From assembly GCF_004359215.1 (NCBI RefSeq), contig NC_090615.1, forward strand, positions 5,151,264-5,215,263: a DNA stretch of 64,000 nt, given 5' to 3'. A model generated the notes under the pieces. That model searched no databases, was not told the origin of the DNA, and saw only the letters and a list, made by a program, of their open reading frames with translations. The DNA is from Bremia lactucae. Taxonomy: Eukaryota > Oomycota > Peronosporomycetes > Peronosporales > Peronosporaceae. Below are positions 44,566 to 54,933 of this stretch, in pieces. The stretch's first letter is position 1. Each line of letters begins with the position of its first letter. Both the position numbers and the translations under genes were made by a program.

Positions 44566-45910
44566 TTACGAGGGTTCGTAGGAAATAAGCCTGGGATCTG
44601 TTACATTGCAGCTATTGTTAGAAATGACCAAAATTAGCAAACTCCCGGAACGACGGACCATATTCGGCAGTAATGGCATTCCTTCCTTATCAAATTGCAA
44701 TCCTGTAAAAAAAAAAAATTTAAGCAATCGGATTTATCATATTTACAAACACCTTCAGCTTAACAATACCTGGAGCCAACTCTTTGACAATTTCGGAAGG
44801 TGGTTGACCAGTTTCTTGCATTTCTTGCATGAGTTCTGACAATCGAGCAAAATTATCGGGCTCGGATTCATATGTGGCCACAATTTGTTGGAAACATTGA
44901 AATTGTTTGCCATATCTGGCAACACGACAACAATGTCAAATTTAAACACTAGTACGAACATTAGGCACGTGATAAACCTCTCATAGTCCTCTTTGGAGAG
45001 CAAAGCTTTTCTATCTGCGAGCCATTCGGGGTACTTGTGTATGATTACGTGAGTCAACTTCCTCTACAAAGTCGATTAGAATTATCTTACCCGCTCGCAG
45101 ATTTGTTTTATCGGGTCATACATGACGTCTTTTGACAGAAGCTGCTGCATCATACCATCCACCAAGCCTTCGAAATCATTCTTTCCAAACCACATTACAT
45201 TATTATTGGTCATCCATTAATTATTAAATAATTATTGAAAAACACAACCAACCTTTTCCCCCATGGCTTCAAACTTTTTCATCATTTCGGCCATCATGTC
45301 TTCTCCCATAGCTTCGACTTGTGCCGTTCCCATATCTTCCATATCTTCCGCTGCTTTGGCCATGTCTTGCAAAGTCTTGGCCACGCCAACATTCACGTCG
45401 TCCGTCTCATCGGTACCATTTTCAGTCTTTAAGGACCCTAGGAGCTGCTCAATATTCTCAGCATCAGCTGTACATATTCAAATGAACAATTGTCAATTCT
45501 ACTTCATTCAACGTTACCGTTCAAATTCTGTATACCATCCGTGCCCAGCTCTCGAAAAGCCTGCTCTAACACTTTTTGAAATTCGGGATTCTGGGCATCG
45601 TCCAGCAATTTCATCATATTCTAATTTCACAAGCGTCAAACGAACACTAATTGACTTATGTATGTTCATAAACACTCCTTTGACCTCTTCTAAGTTGTTA
45701 TCTTCACTATTCGGCGCTACTTTAGCAGTGGCGTTGGCATCTTTCGTGATATTCGTTGTTTCCAGAGCGTTAATTTCGTCCGCAAAGTCGTCCAGCGCAT
45801 CTGCTTATTGCGTGAGCGTAGTACGTACTCGTGAATATGAGGACGTAAAGTTTACCGTCGAGGAGATCGTCGAGGTCCACCTTATCCTCTGTATTCGGCT
45901 CGCTCATCAT
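44566..45910 (-). CDS. PEX19: Peroxin-19, peroxisomal membrane protein import receptor
   Basis: The eight-exon model on the minus strand is 45910-45856, 45803-45685, 45620-45518, 45467-45253, 45180-45091, 45033-44978, 44915-44770 and 44702-44566. Phases agree throughout, giving about 306 residues. PEX19 is the cytosolic chaperone and import receptor for peroxisomal membrane proteins and docks on PEX3. The acidic N-terminus (VDLDDLLD) fits the PEX3-binding end. Diagnostic segments are NPEFQKVLEQAFRELGTDGI, EDMMAEMMKKFEAMGEK, DFEGLVDGMMQQLLSKDVMY, YPEWLADRKALLSKEDYER and ETGQPPSEIVKELAP. One donor (after GAG at 45685, GTCAAA) is non-consensus. The last exon runs on past PLLPNM to a stop at 44568-44566 with no CAAX box, so the extreme C-terminus may be mis-modelled or lack the farnesylation signal. 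The ATG is at 45910 or 45907. Confidence 0.92.
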
Positions 45911-46389
45911 TTATATCGCAATTAAGTGATTTGAAATACTAATAAATTAAAATTGAGCAAGCTAAAATAGTAGACCGAATTCTTAATTTCTCATTCGTAC
46001 TTAATGAGCATGATGCATTTGGCTCCGGACCTCTAAGCAGCAGGAGACTTAAGTTTTTTTTTCTATAATCGGTAGCACATTAAGTCGTTGCTTATGTAGC
46101 AAGCATATCGACAAAACTTCGACAAGCTGCGCACGCGGATGATAGAATCTTTCAAGCTTTTAGTGAAAAATGCTGCTGGCATGCTGAGTGTACATCTCCA
46201 CTCCTGTTAAATATATAATGGCATGTTCCGTATAAATAGATACTCTCTTCACGAATTTAGACCAACGATAAGACCTCTAAATCGTAATTTAGATCTGGCG
46301 ACGCACCTCGTGACTTCAGCACAAGAGGCAGAGGTACAAAGAATCCTTAATAGGACTCTATTTTAGTATCCTTCGAGAGAGCGTAAGGC
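45911..46389. promoter_or_regulatory. Divergent intergenic region
   Basis: About 480 bp between the starts of PEX19 (minus) and the MSP-domain gene (plus). It must contain both promoters. No specific element is recognised. If the MSP protein starts at 46576 the spacer is longer. Confidence 0.4.
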
Positions 46390-48288
46390 ATGAAAATCAG
46401 CAATGTCGCGAGTCCGCGTCATGGACGCCAATTTCAACCGATACTTTGGTATTTTTACATCACGTCTTTTTTTATTTGGTTTATGGTATTTACAGTTGGT
46501 ACCATCCGATTAGAGAGGATACCGAAAACGAAACGCTCTCTACACAATTCAACAAGCAGGTTCAAGAAGTACAGCATGTTCACTGCATCCGTGGGCGTTG
46601 GCTCAAGTCTCTTACTCGAGCCTGCACGTGAACTTCTCTTCCCGTTTCCACAGCGCACATCTTCCGAGCGGCCACGCTGTATTCTCACGCTTACAAACCT
46701 GTCGCATCAATACGACGTGGTGTTTCGTGTTCGGACGCGAAACCCGGACGCGTTCACAGTGCGTCCAACTCATGGTCTCGTGATGCCTGGAGCTCGTGTT
46801 CAAATCATTTTATCCGCTTCAATAGAAACGTGTGAACGCGTTGCAGTCATGAATTCGCAGGACTTGCAGTGTCTTGAATCCTCGGAGTTGTTTCTCGTTC
46901 AAAACGTCGAGCGAGGCCAACAAAGCTGGGCACGAGAGAAACTTGATTTCAATGCTCTTGCATCATTGCGTCGATTCTGGCAGAACGTACCAAATGATTG
47001 TATTACCGAGAACAAAATGGTATGTCGCTTTATTGAGCCGAGGGGGGAGTCGTTGACGAAAACAATGCAAAACAAGAAGGTGTTGTCGTCAAGTATGAAT
47101 AACACGAATGTACGTTATAGTGAAAAAAAATCATTGGGGCCCAGTGCAGGAGAGCATCGGTATAGAAACAAGAGTTCTACACAGTCTTTAAACCAATTTA
47201 CGCCACCCCAGGACCAAAGGGAGCGTTCCCGTCGTCAAAACTCGGTCACGAATGGCGCTAGCTACTATAAAATCATGGAGCCACCTGTTTCTGAGAATCA
47301 ATGTGAAGAAAATACTGAAACGTGGACAAAAGCTCGACCGTCTTTGCTTTATAAAAATCGCATATCGACATCTGGTCTTTCCAGTACTATTGACGATAAC
47401 AGCTTCAATAGCAACACGGTTTCAAAAGCGCGACCGTGTGATGTGATGTCGAATGCTTTGACTGACAGACGTGGTTCGTTGCTCTATTCTATAACGCCGA
47501 GTGAGGTGCTGCCATTTCATTTAAAACGTGCAACGCGGTACTGGGGATCGACGGAGTTGTGTATTTTGAACTCTAGTCAATCAAATTGCCTTATTTTTAA
47601 GGTTCGTACGTCGAATCAATCCGGGTATGTCGTCCAGCCGTCTCGAGGAATTGTATCAATTGCGTGTATTCAGAAGGTGGTGGTGACTTTATGCGCACCA
47701 CCTGATGCGATTCCTTCTGATGTGGTCAAACGTGAAGCTACCGATGGCTTTTTGATTGAAGTTGCTGCTGTTTCACGGGATATTTATGATGATTTTATGA
47801 AGCTGGAAAAGCCTGAGCGCATTAAGAAATTGGCTTCCTTGTGGTCTCTTATACCAAGTAGCACCCGCGAGACGACAGTACTCGCAGTTAATCTTCATAT
47901 CGACAAGAGCAAGAGCGACCGTGGCACTTCGAAAAGCTTTGAAAATGGAAACACAATTAGTCAAGGCTCGAGGAGACATTCCTATAAAAGCAAAAACGAT
48001 TTGAGTCCAAGTTTTCACCAGCGCATGAAGGGCCTGTTTCTCTCTTCGTCAGTTCCGAAGACACGAGAGAGTGAAGACAAGCTTTATTCGAAACACGCAT
48101 GCTCAGATCCGCACAATACGGAATTTACGATTCCTCCAATTGTTGCGTCTGCTGTTGAAGGCGATAGTATTCATGAACACGAGGCCGCTCACTCAGTTCG
48201 TCATGGCGATAATGCAGTCATCGTCGTGTCGGCTGACAGGATAGACACGATCGACTTTACAAATCCCAAGTTGTCTTTTTTTATCTAA
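46390..48288 (+). CDS. MSP (VAP-like) domain protein
   Basis: Open frame of 632 residues with two MSP/VAP-like beta-sandwich segments. The first, at about 72-145, is well formed (LLLEPARELLFPF, ILTLTNLS, VVFRVRTRNPDAFTVRPTHG, MPGARVQIIL). The second, at about 365-450, is more divergent (STELCILNSSQSNCLIFKVR, then VVQPSRGIVS). VAP-type MSP domains bind FFAT-like peptides at ER membrane contact sites. A hydrophobic stretch near residues 17-37 could be a membrane anchor, but the 5' end may be untranslated: Met63 (46576) sits just before the MSP domain and is a likely true start. The linker and C-terminus are polar and Ser-rich. Confidence 0.72.
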   Translation: MKISNVASPRHGRQFQPILWYFYITSFFIWFMVFTVGTIRLERIPKTKRSLHNSTSRFKKYSMFTASVGVGSSLLLEPARELLFPFPQRTSSERPRCILTLTNLSHQYDVVFRVRTRNPDAFTVRPTHGLVMPGARVQIILSASIETCERVAVMNSQDLQCLESSELFLVQNVERGQQSWAREKLDFNALASLRRFWQNVPNDCITENKMVCRFIEPRGESLTKTMQNKKVLSSSMNNTNVRYSEKKSLGPSAGEHRYRNKSSTQSLNQFTPPQDQRERSRRQNSVTNGASYYKIMEPPVSENQCEENTETWTKARPSLLYKNRISTSGLSSTIDDNSFNSNTVSKARPCDVMSNALTDRRGSLLYSITPSEVLPFHLKRATRYWGSTELCILNSSQSNCLIFKVRTSNQSGYVVQPSRGIVSIACIQKVVVTLCAPPDAIPSDVVKREATDGFLIEVAAVSRDIYDDFMKLEKPERIKKLASLWSLIPSSTRETTVLAVNLHIDKSKSDRGTSKSFENGNTISQGSRRHSYKSKNDLSPSFHQRMKGLFLSSSVPKTRESEDKLYSKHACSDPHNTEFTIPPIVASAVEGDSIHEHEAAHSVRHGDNAVIVVSADRIDTIDFTNPKLSFFI

Positions 48289-48453
48289 ACCAACTTTTTT
48301 CGAGCAAAAAATAACGTGACATGTAAAAAATTAATAGAAATATAAATACAACAGTAGTGCGATTTAAAAGACTTAAGTCAATGAGGTTTTACGTAAAAGC
48401 ATAAAAATTGTGATTTTACGGGCGAGTCTAATTACCACTGCAAATGAATGTGT

Positions 48454-49176
48454 CTACTTGGCCGTCACGATGGTCGCCAAGTTCGCGAGAACTTTAATCG
48501 TTGAAGACGTACCTAGCATGTTAATAATGCTAGGTGGAATGTAACCCGCTAAGTCTGCGTGGGCAAGGAGCGTTACGTCGCAGTAGACGCTGTCGTCATC
48601 ATTTTTTTGTTCCTCAATAATGTAACCCGAAATAAAATTATGGGCGCGAACGTAACCATCGAGAGGAGTCACGTTTGCGACATTAAGTGAACGCGTGGCG
48701 ATAATGACACGGCCATCCTCGAGCGTAGTAGCGTACGTAACGACCACAAATTCGCGACCATGGATGGGAAATTGGCCCTTGCTAGTTATCTGACGGAACG
48801 CCAAGTGGCCAGACTTTTCAATGTCGCGCAGCGTCTCGATTTTCTCCATCATCTCGTCTAATTCGAGCAAGCGGTTCGGATCTAACAGGACTTGCGTAAT
48901 CAAGCGCTTGTTCGCATGAATACGACGTGCAGCACGGAACGGTGCCCAGTCGCAATCTTTCACGGCTCCACGCCAGACTTTGACTTCATTCGTGTCATCT
49001 ACAAGCTCCCACGTCGTCACCTTGTCGGCGCCCGTGTGGCGATTCAGAAGGACCTGGACGCTCTCTTTCCCATAGGCCTCAAAGTCCACGTCATCGGCTG
49101 TGGAATAGACATGGTCCCCACGCTTGGCGTGGTCCTCCGTCGCTTTTGTCTCTCCATGCTTGAATAGATTCATCAT
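48454..49176 (-). CDS. START-domain lipid-binding protein
   Basis: Single-exon 240-residue protein that is almost entirely a START/SRPBCC fold (about 45-235). Typical elements are VKVWRGAVKDCDWAPFRAAR, the strand block FPIHGREFVVVTYAT (the HGRDFV motif of START domains), IIATRSLNVANVTPLDGYVR, and the C-terminal helix preceded by LAHADLAGYIPPSIINMLG. START proteins carry a lipid in a hydrophobic pocket. The ligand is not predictable here. No extra domain or transit peptide is visible, so it is probably cytosolic. The start is ATG 49176, with a second Met immediately after. Confidence 0.85.
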   Translation of the reverse strand: MMNLFKHGETKATEDHAKRGDHVYSTADDVDFEAYGKESVQVLLNRHTGADKVTTWELVDDTNEVKVWRGAVKDCDWAPFRAARRIHANKRLITQVLLDPNRLLELDEMMEKIETLRDIEKSGHLAFRQITSKGQFPIHGREFVVVTYATTLEDGRVIIATRSLNVANVTPLDGYVRAHNFISGYIIEEQKNDDDSVYCDVTLLAHADLAGYIPPSIINMLGTSSTIKVLANLATIVTAK

Positions 49177-51044
49177 GTTCTTTAAGAGAGAGTAGGATGC
49201 TGCGGGTGTGGCGGAGTTTCACAAGTGATGTTTAAATAGGCACGTTTGATTTTAAGACTTGGCATGGCGGTTAATGGTGCTGCGACAAGTAAGTAAAACG
49301 GACTCGCGGATTCCAAGTTACTAATTCTCAGTATTTTGGGTCGCAGGAGCTTACCGGTACCATCCCACGCATGTCATGCTGGCGTCAGTACTGTAAGACT
49401 GGACCGACAGTGGATTATTTTAAATAAAGTACCGGTAGCGAAAAAAGGATAAATAAAGTACCGGTAGCGATACATTGTCATGGCGTACGTCCGTAATTTT
49501 ATTATTTAATGAAATAAGTTAGCCCCCAATCAAAACTTATTAAATGGAGTGACGATAAGTTAATGTTCACTACATATTTTAGGTTTATTCGTCCTTTTGG
49601 CATTCCCTTTCGCATTTTTTGCTGCCCGCAGCCTCCACGAGCTTCGATCGAGAATCATCTCCCCATTTCTTAAGTCGAACAAGAGATTGGCATCGACCGT
49701 CCGGATAACATAATTACCCCCCACTATTTACAAAACGGCAAATCAGATCCTTCACAATCCTTACTGGTAATAATTAAACTAAGCCGAAATTTCAGATAAG
49801 CGTGATCGCGTTCCTCGAGCAATTTGTCTCGCACTTTTACAGATAAGTGTTTTTAGATGACGTAGAAAATACCAATTCATATTGCAAATACATTTGGCAA
49901 ATTTATTGACGAGCTTGCAATGAATAAATGCACTGCATCCTGGGCAATTTGAAGAGCAAGCACCAAGCAATTGGCAAAATGCAAATAATGAACAGACTTT
50001 ATCACATGCGCAGCTATGTGCATGAAATGCTGCGAGCAGAAATAGAACTTAGCCCTGTCGTGTCGACTATGCGTCATTATCAACTCGCGTCGGCTGCCGA
50101 TATTCACAAGCATGAAATTAATTAGTGGTGCTTGCTCTTTGTGTATCCACTTGTAAGGAAGTAGTATTGAAAGGCACGCATCAAGTGGATGATCCGCTAG
50201 TATGGTACGAATATCATTTTCTTAGTGTTATGTTTACGTCAAGCGACTGTGAAAATTTTATTCCTGATTTAATTTGCGGATGAATTTTTGCCAGTCGCGC
50301 AGAGGATAACGGAAGTAATGACACTCTCTCTTTTTCATATAATTGTGTGCTCTCTGTCTGTGCATTTACGTATTGATTATTTACTAGTAGACCTGCAGAT
50401 AGGAATCCGGATCACAATCATTTCTACCCGCAACGCTTACAAGGTTTTTGACCTGATCAAAACTGAACGCAACACCTCAGCCATATGATATCGCGGCGTT
50501 TGTGAAGCCCTCCAATTAATAAACCGCTCTCTCGTGACTGGTGTCTTCAATTATTAGTCGCGATTTAACTTACTAAGATTATGGTTTGGACCCTTCATGT
50601 TTATGTAATGACCATACATTTCTTTAACATCCTTCAAAAATAGAATTTTATCTCCAGGCTGGAATATATTCCATCAATTGGATAAACTGAGTATTTGAGG
50701 GAATACATGTTTTCAATTGTTGCTGTTTGCTGATATTCTAACCAGATTTATGAGCTTGATTCCAGGCGTGCCTTGCAAATTGTAGAAACTAATGGATGGC
50801 AACTCCTGCGGAGATTTTACATCCATTTACGTTTGTGAAGCTGCGCAAGGGAAGGCATTCGGGAGAGGTGTACCACCAGCTCAGGTGTTTCGAGCCAAGA
50901 TGCTGCATCAGCTACAAGCTATACAGAAAGCATAGTTACGATCATGCAACGAACTTGAATTAACAGAAGGCAGACGTGGCCGCTTTTTCTTCTCTGAAAT
51001 GCCTGTCTACTGATATTGGCTTACAATGTTGAGATAATTGGAAG
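49177..51044. other. Intergenic, no gene recognised
   Basis: The left end holds the promoter of the START gene. A 21-bp direct duplication (TAAATAAAGTACCGGTAGCG + A) occurs at 49421-49441 and 49450-49470. Frames such as 49928-50125 have no recognisable content. The right end abuts the old LTR at 51045. Confidence 0.4.
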
Positions 51045-51692
51045 TATAATGGGCTAAAGTTGCCGTAATGTTACACAGTTCACTTGGTTTACTTCAGGGG
51101 ATGATCAACTACTTCAATAAAGTAATTAGACCCACCACTCGGGTGTGGTTCACATTTTGTGATTAACCCCTTGTGTATGTGATGCACATAGGTGCATTCA
51201 CATTAGGAGGGATGCCGCCTAGCGACATTGGCAGTCGCAGTAAAAACAACTGCGTTGGAACATGAAGTCGTGTCTTTGGCATCTTCGATGCGCTCGCGCT
51301 TAGCACCAAATCGATACCGGTCGAAAACACCTTCCATGCCAATACTCCACGAGTTATCAAAAATGACAGCGCTTTCAGCCAATATATATAAAACGGCCGT
51401 CACGCGGGGTATCTAGAAAGGTAAGCTCGCAATACATATTAAGTGTTATCTATAGAGATGACATTTTTATTGATAAAAAAAGATATTTATATTTAGTGCG
51501 ATTTAATATAAATCTGTCTGAAAACTACTTTCTACTGAGTAAGTGCGCACGAGGAGCCGGATTACCGCTCCCGTGACGACACTTACTAGAGTACTTAGTG
51601 CGTTGGGTAAGGTCGCTAAGGCGCCCACCACTAGTACCTCACTGCACGCAAGAGAAGACGGTCTAACCGCTTCCTTGCTGAGCTATGGTGTG
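51045..51692 (+). repeat. Left part of an older gypsy LTR (family B, plus orientation)
   Basis: It starts TATAATGGGCTAAAG (degenerate form of TGTAACGGGCTAAAG) and follows the family B LTR in plus orientation up to GGTGTG at 51692. An extra segment of about 150 bp lies at about 51220-51390. The LTR is interrupted here by the element 51693-57725, and its last 43 bp continue at 57731-57773. Confidence 0.8.
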
Positions 51693-51775
51693 TGTAGGCG
51701 GGCACGTCGTAATGCGGCCACGCTCTACTTAGACACACACTCTAGCACAGCAAGGAAGCGGTAAGACCGTCTTCG
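51693..51775 (-). repeat. Remnant of the 3' LTR (last 83 bp)
   Basis: It matches the terminal part of the 57186-57725 LTR from TGTAGGCGG to the GGAAGCGG...CTTC block. The rest of the LTR is deleted. Together with the adjacent plus-oriented LTR it forms an inverted repeat. Confidence 0.75.
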
Positions 51776-51887
51776 GGGGAAGGGTGAGACTAAAATTTAG
51801 GTCTCCAATCTCTTCTGCCACCGTATAGGGCCCAATGGAACGCGGCAACAACTTCGTAGTACCTCCAGGTAGTACAGAAATAGCATT

Positions 51888-52979
51888 TTAAGGTAGGGTA
51901 GCAGTACTTAATAGCACTTTTTCACCCACTCTAAAGCGTTCATTATTTTTGCGAGCATTTCGGTCCGCATATTCTTTTTGCTTGTCCTGTGCGCTTGCCA
52001 TTGCGTCGCGGACTTTACGTGTGATGGCTAATCGCTCATCCACAAAGCGTTGAGCCTCGCTCACGCTTTTAGCATCAAACTCGCCTATGATACCGCCGAG
52101 AGGGCAATCATAAGGCGTAGTTTTATTGACCACTGCTAAACTGGCAGGGTCACTAAGGCAATTTTCAGTCTTTGAGATGATACCTTCATGGGTCATCGTT
52201 ATATTGACGAAACTATGTCCCTCTTTCGCACCGATCATAGTGAGGGGCCCTCCCCCGCTAAGACTCGGGCTGCGCACAAACGAGACTGGCGTCCGAGGAT
52301 GGCGCAGTCCATTAATATAAAACGGTGTCTCACCCGTACTGGCGTGGACACTGTTATTTATAGCGAACCTTACAAAGGGCACTTGCTTGCTCCACTCTTT
52401 GGTAGTTGCTATAGTGCGCAACACATCCGCCACGACCCGGTTGGCACGTTCGGTTTGGCCATCGGTCTGAGGATGATCTGTGGTCGACATGTGGAGCTTG
52501 CTACCCAGCAGCTCGAACACATGTCGCCAAAATTTAGACGTAAAACGTGGATCCCGGTTCGATACTATGGATTCGGGCATCCCGTGTAGTCGGTAAACAT
52601 GATCCAGGAACAAGAGAGCTGCCTCCTTGCCTGTGATCGATGCCTTACATGGTGCTAAATGCACCATTTTGCTCAGTCTGTCTACAAAGACGACTAGCCT
52701 TGTCCGACCCTTATGATCGGGCGGCATGCCAAGCATGAAGTTCAGACTTTCTGACTTCCAACAGTTGGTTGGAATTGGTAGCGGCTTCAGTGGCGCACTG
52801 CTGGAGGGTGCAGGCTTAATGCGCTGACACTGTTCGCAAGAGCGAATATAGTTGGCCACCCATCTATATAGGTGTGGCCACCAAAATTTCTCTGACACTC
52901 GTAAGAATGTTTTCCACCAAAATTCCTCTGACACTCGTAAGAATGTTTCAGCCCAGATGCCTACTAGATAGCGCATCAT
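51888..52979 (-). CDS. Gypsy integrase (open frame of 363 codons, catalytic residues altered)
   Basis: A long open frame covering zinc-binding (YIRSCEQCQRIKP), core and C-terminal parts. The core reads LNFMLGMPPDHKG where MDF is usual, so the first catalytic Asp is Asn (residue 80). IVSNRDPRFTSKFW has Asn141 where SDRD is usual, and DGQTERANRV keeps Glu177. Near the start, a block is duplicated in frame (TFLRVSEEFWW / TFLRVSEKFWW; 52880-52950). The C-terminal half has the AQDKQKEYADRNARKNNERF and VGEKVLLSTATLP motifs. It is probably inactive despite the open frame. Confidence 0.88.
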   Translation of the reverse strand: MMRYLVGIWAETFLRVSEEFWWKTFLRVSEKFWWPHLYRWVANYIRSCEQCQRIKPAPSSSAPLKPLPIPTNCWKSESLNFMLGMPPDHKGRTRLVVFVDRLSKMVHLAPCKASITGKEAALLFLDHVYRLHGMPESIVSNRDPRFTSKFWRHVFELLGSKLHMSTTDHPQTDGQTERANRVVADVLRTIATTKEWSKQVPFVRFAINNSVHASTGETPFYINGLRHPRTPVSFVRSPSLSGGGPLTMIGAKEGHSFVNITMTHEGIISKTENCLSDPASLAVVNKTTPYDCPLGGIIGEFDAKSVSEAQRFVDERLAITRKVRDAMASAQDKQKEYADRNARKNNERFRVGEKVLLSTATLP

Positions 52980-53228
52980 GGAGCTCGTGAAGGATTATCA
53001 GCTTGAGATCTGTGTCATTAGGAACATAGATTCTCAAGGGATCGCAAGGTGACAGCTGATGCCATAACAGGCCATCGCTGTAGCTAAAGCGATTGAGCTT
53101 AGCTTTCAGGTGCGACGGAAGGGTTACCTTTCCTCAACCAAAGTGATCCAACAGCAGGCGAAATTGATCGTCCTGACTGTAGCCCTCGTTTATCTCAGAG
53201 GCCAATGAGCTCGTCACGTGGCATGCCT

Positions 53229-54933
53229 TCATGGCTGCCAACGTTGACAGCTGAATTGTGCTTTAGCACTAGACACACTTTCCTGGTGTCTAACCTCGAA
53301 GTCTGGTCTGCGCGATAAAGCGTCAGCCAAGACATTCGACTTACTGGGCTCCTTCAAAGTCTGCAACACAGCGTCTAAATGACGCTTGTGCGACTCTATT
53401 GCGCTCAGCCCGTCCTCGGCCCTACTATGCACGAATACATCGTCAAAGTAATGGGGCACGTAGGCACGGTGCTGGCGCATCACGTGAGCCACCACTCGGT
53501 TGAATGTCGCTGGTGCGTTTTTCAAACCTTGGGGCATCACAAGCCACTCCCAAAGCATACCGCTTGGGGTGCTTACTGCCGTTTTGGCTACATCGGACTC
53601 TCTCATGAGTACCTGATAGTAGCCATCCTTCAAATCCAACGCGGAAAAGATAGTTGACTTTCCCATGGAGTTCAACAANNNNNNNNNNNNNNNNNNNNNN
53701 NNNNNNNNNNNNNNNNNNNNNNNNNNNNNNNNNNNNNNNNNNNNNNNNNNNNNNNNNNNNNNNNNNNNNNNNNNNNNNNNNNNNNNNNNNNNNNNNNNNN
53801 NNNNNNNNNNNNNNNNNNNNNNNNNNNNNNNNNNNNNNNNNNNNNNNNNNNNNNNNNNNNNNNNNNNNNNNNNNNNNNNNNNNNNNNNNNNNNNNNNNNN
53901 NNNNNNNNNNNNNNNNNNNNNNNNNNNNNNNNNNNNNNNNNNNNNNNNNNNNNNNNNNNNNNNNNNNNNNNNNNNNNNNNNNNNNNNNNNNNNNNNNNNN
54001 NNNNNNNNNNNNNNNNNNNNNNNNNNNNNNNNNNNNNCGGTCAACGCCGTCGTCATCCTTCTGCATGAGCGCGCTGCCGATTGCAAAATTACTTGCATCG
54101 CAGACGACGCTAAAGGGCTTATCCGCGTCTGGCAATGCCAAGACCGGTGCCTCTACAAGAGATTGCTTCACTGATGTGAACGCATCTTCTTGTTCTTTTA
54201 ACCAAACCCATTCTGTGTCCTTTTTAAGGAGATCAGATAATGGTTTAGTTTGCTCCGCATAATTCTTGCTATACTTATGCAAGTAATTAGCGAGCCCTAG
54301 GAATTGGCGCAAATCCTTCACATGCCGTGGGATTGGCCATTCCTTTACTGATTTTACCTTGTCTGGGTCTGCTCGTACACCATGTGTACCAACGATGCAG
54401 CCCAGTACAGGTATCTCAGGGACCCCTATGACGCACTTTTGCAAGTTGACGTACAATTGGGCGTCCTTTAAAGTCTGCAACACAGCGTCTAAATGACGCT
54501 TGTGCGACTCTATTGCGCTCAGCCCGTCCTCGGCCCTACTATGCACGAATACATCGTCAAAGTAATGGGGCGCGTAGGCACGGTGCTGACGCATCACGTG
54601 AGCCACCACTCGGTTGAATGTCGCTGGTGCGTTTTTCAAACCTTGGGGCATCACAAGCCACTCCCAATGCATACCGCTTGGGGTGCTTACTGCCGTTTTG
54701 GCTATATCAGACTCTCTCATGAGTACCTGATAGTAGCCATCCTTCAAATCCAACGCGGAAAATAAAGTTGACTTTTCCATGGAGTTCAACGAGACATCTT
54801 TCCGCGAAAATAACGTTTGCGCCGGTATGGTCGCCGTGTTCAGCTTATTGTAAGCATGGTTTACGCGCCATCCACCTGTGGCTTTACGCACACAAAAGAT
54901 CGGGCTGCAGTGAGGCGATTTGCTCTCACGCAC
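53229..54933 (-). pseudogene. Gypsy reverse transcriptase/RNase H, duplicated across an assembly gap
   Basis: From 54933 the minus strand gives an intact RT with HAYNKLNTATIPAQT, SALDLKDGYYQVLMRESD, MPQGLKNAPATFNRV and the active site HYFDDVFVHSR. The connection and start of RNase H (FSVVCDASNFAIGSALMQKD) follow, up to the gap at 54037. Beyond the gap, 53678-53340 repeats the RT block (SALDLKDGYYQVLMRESDVA to LDAVLQTLK). It then jumps straight to the end of RNase H (NVLADALSRRPDFEVRHQES). So either two different copies were joined across the gap, or a deletion derivative lies beside a better copy. Confidence 0.82.
53679..54037. other. Assembly gap (359 N)
   Basis: A run of N. The sequences on either side repeat each other (53340-53678 and about 54467-54797), a typical cause of failed assembly in repeats. 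Confidence 0.98.

Noticed and set aside
45263..45925. 220-codon plus-strand open frame
   Set aside because: It lies antisense to PEX19 exons 1-4, whose splice sites and motifs are clear. The plus frame is a Ser-rich shadow.
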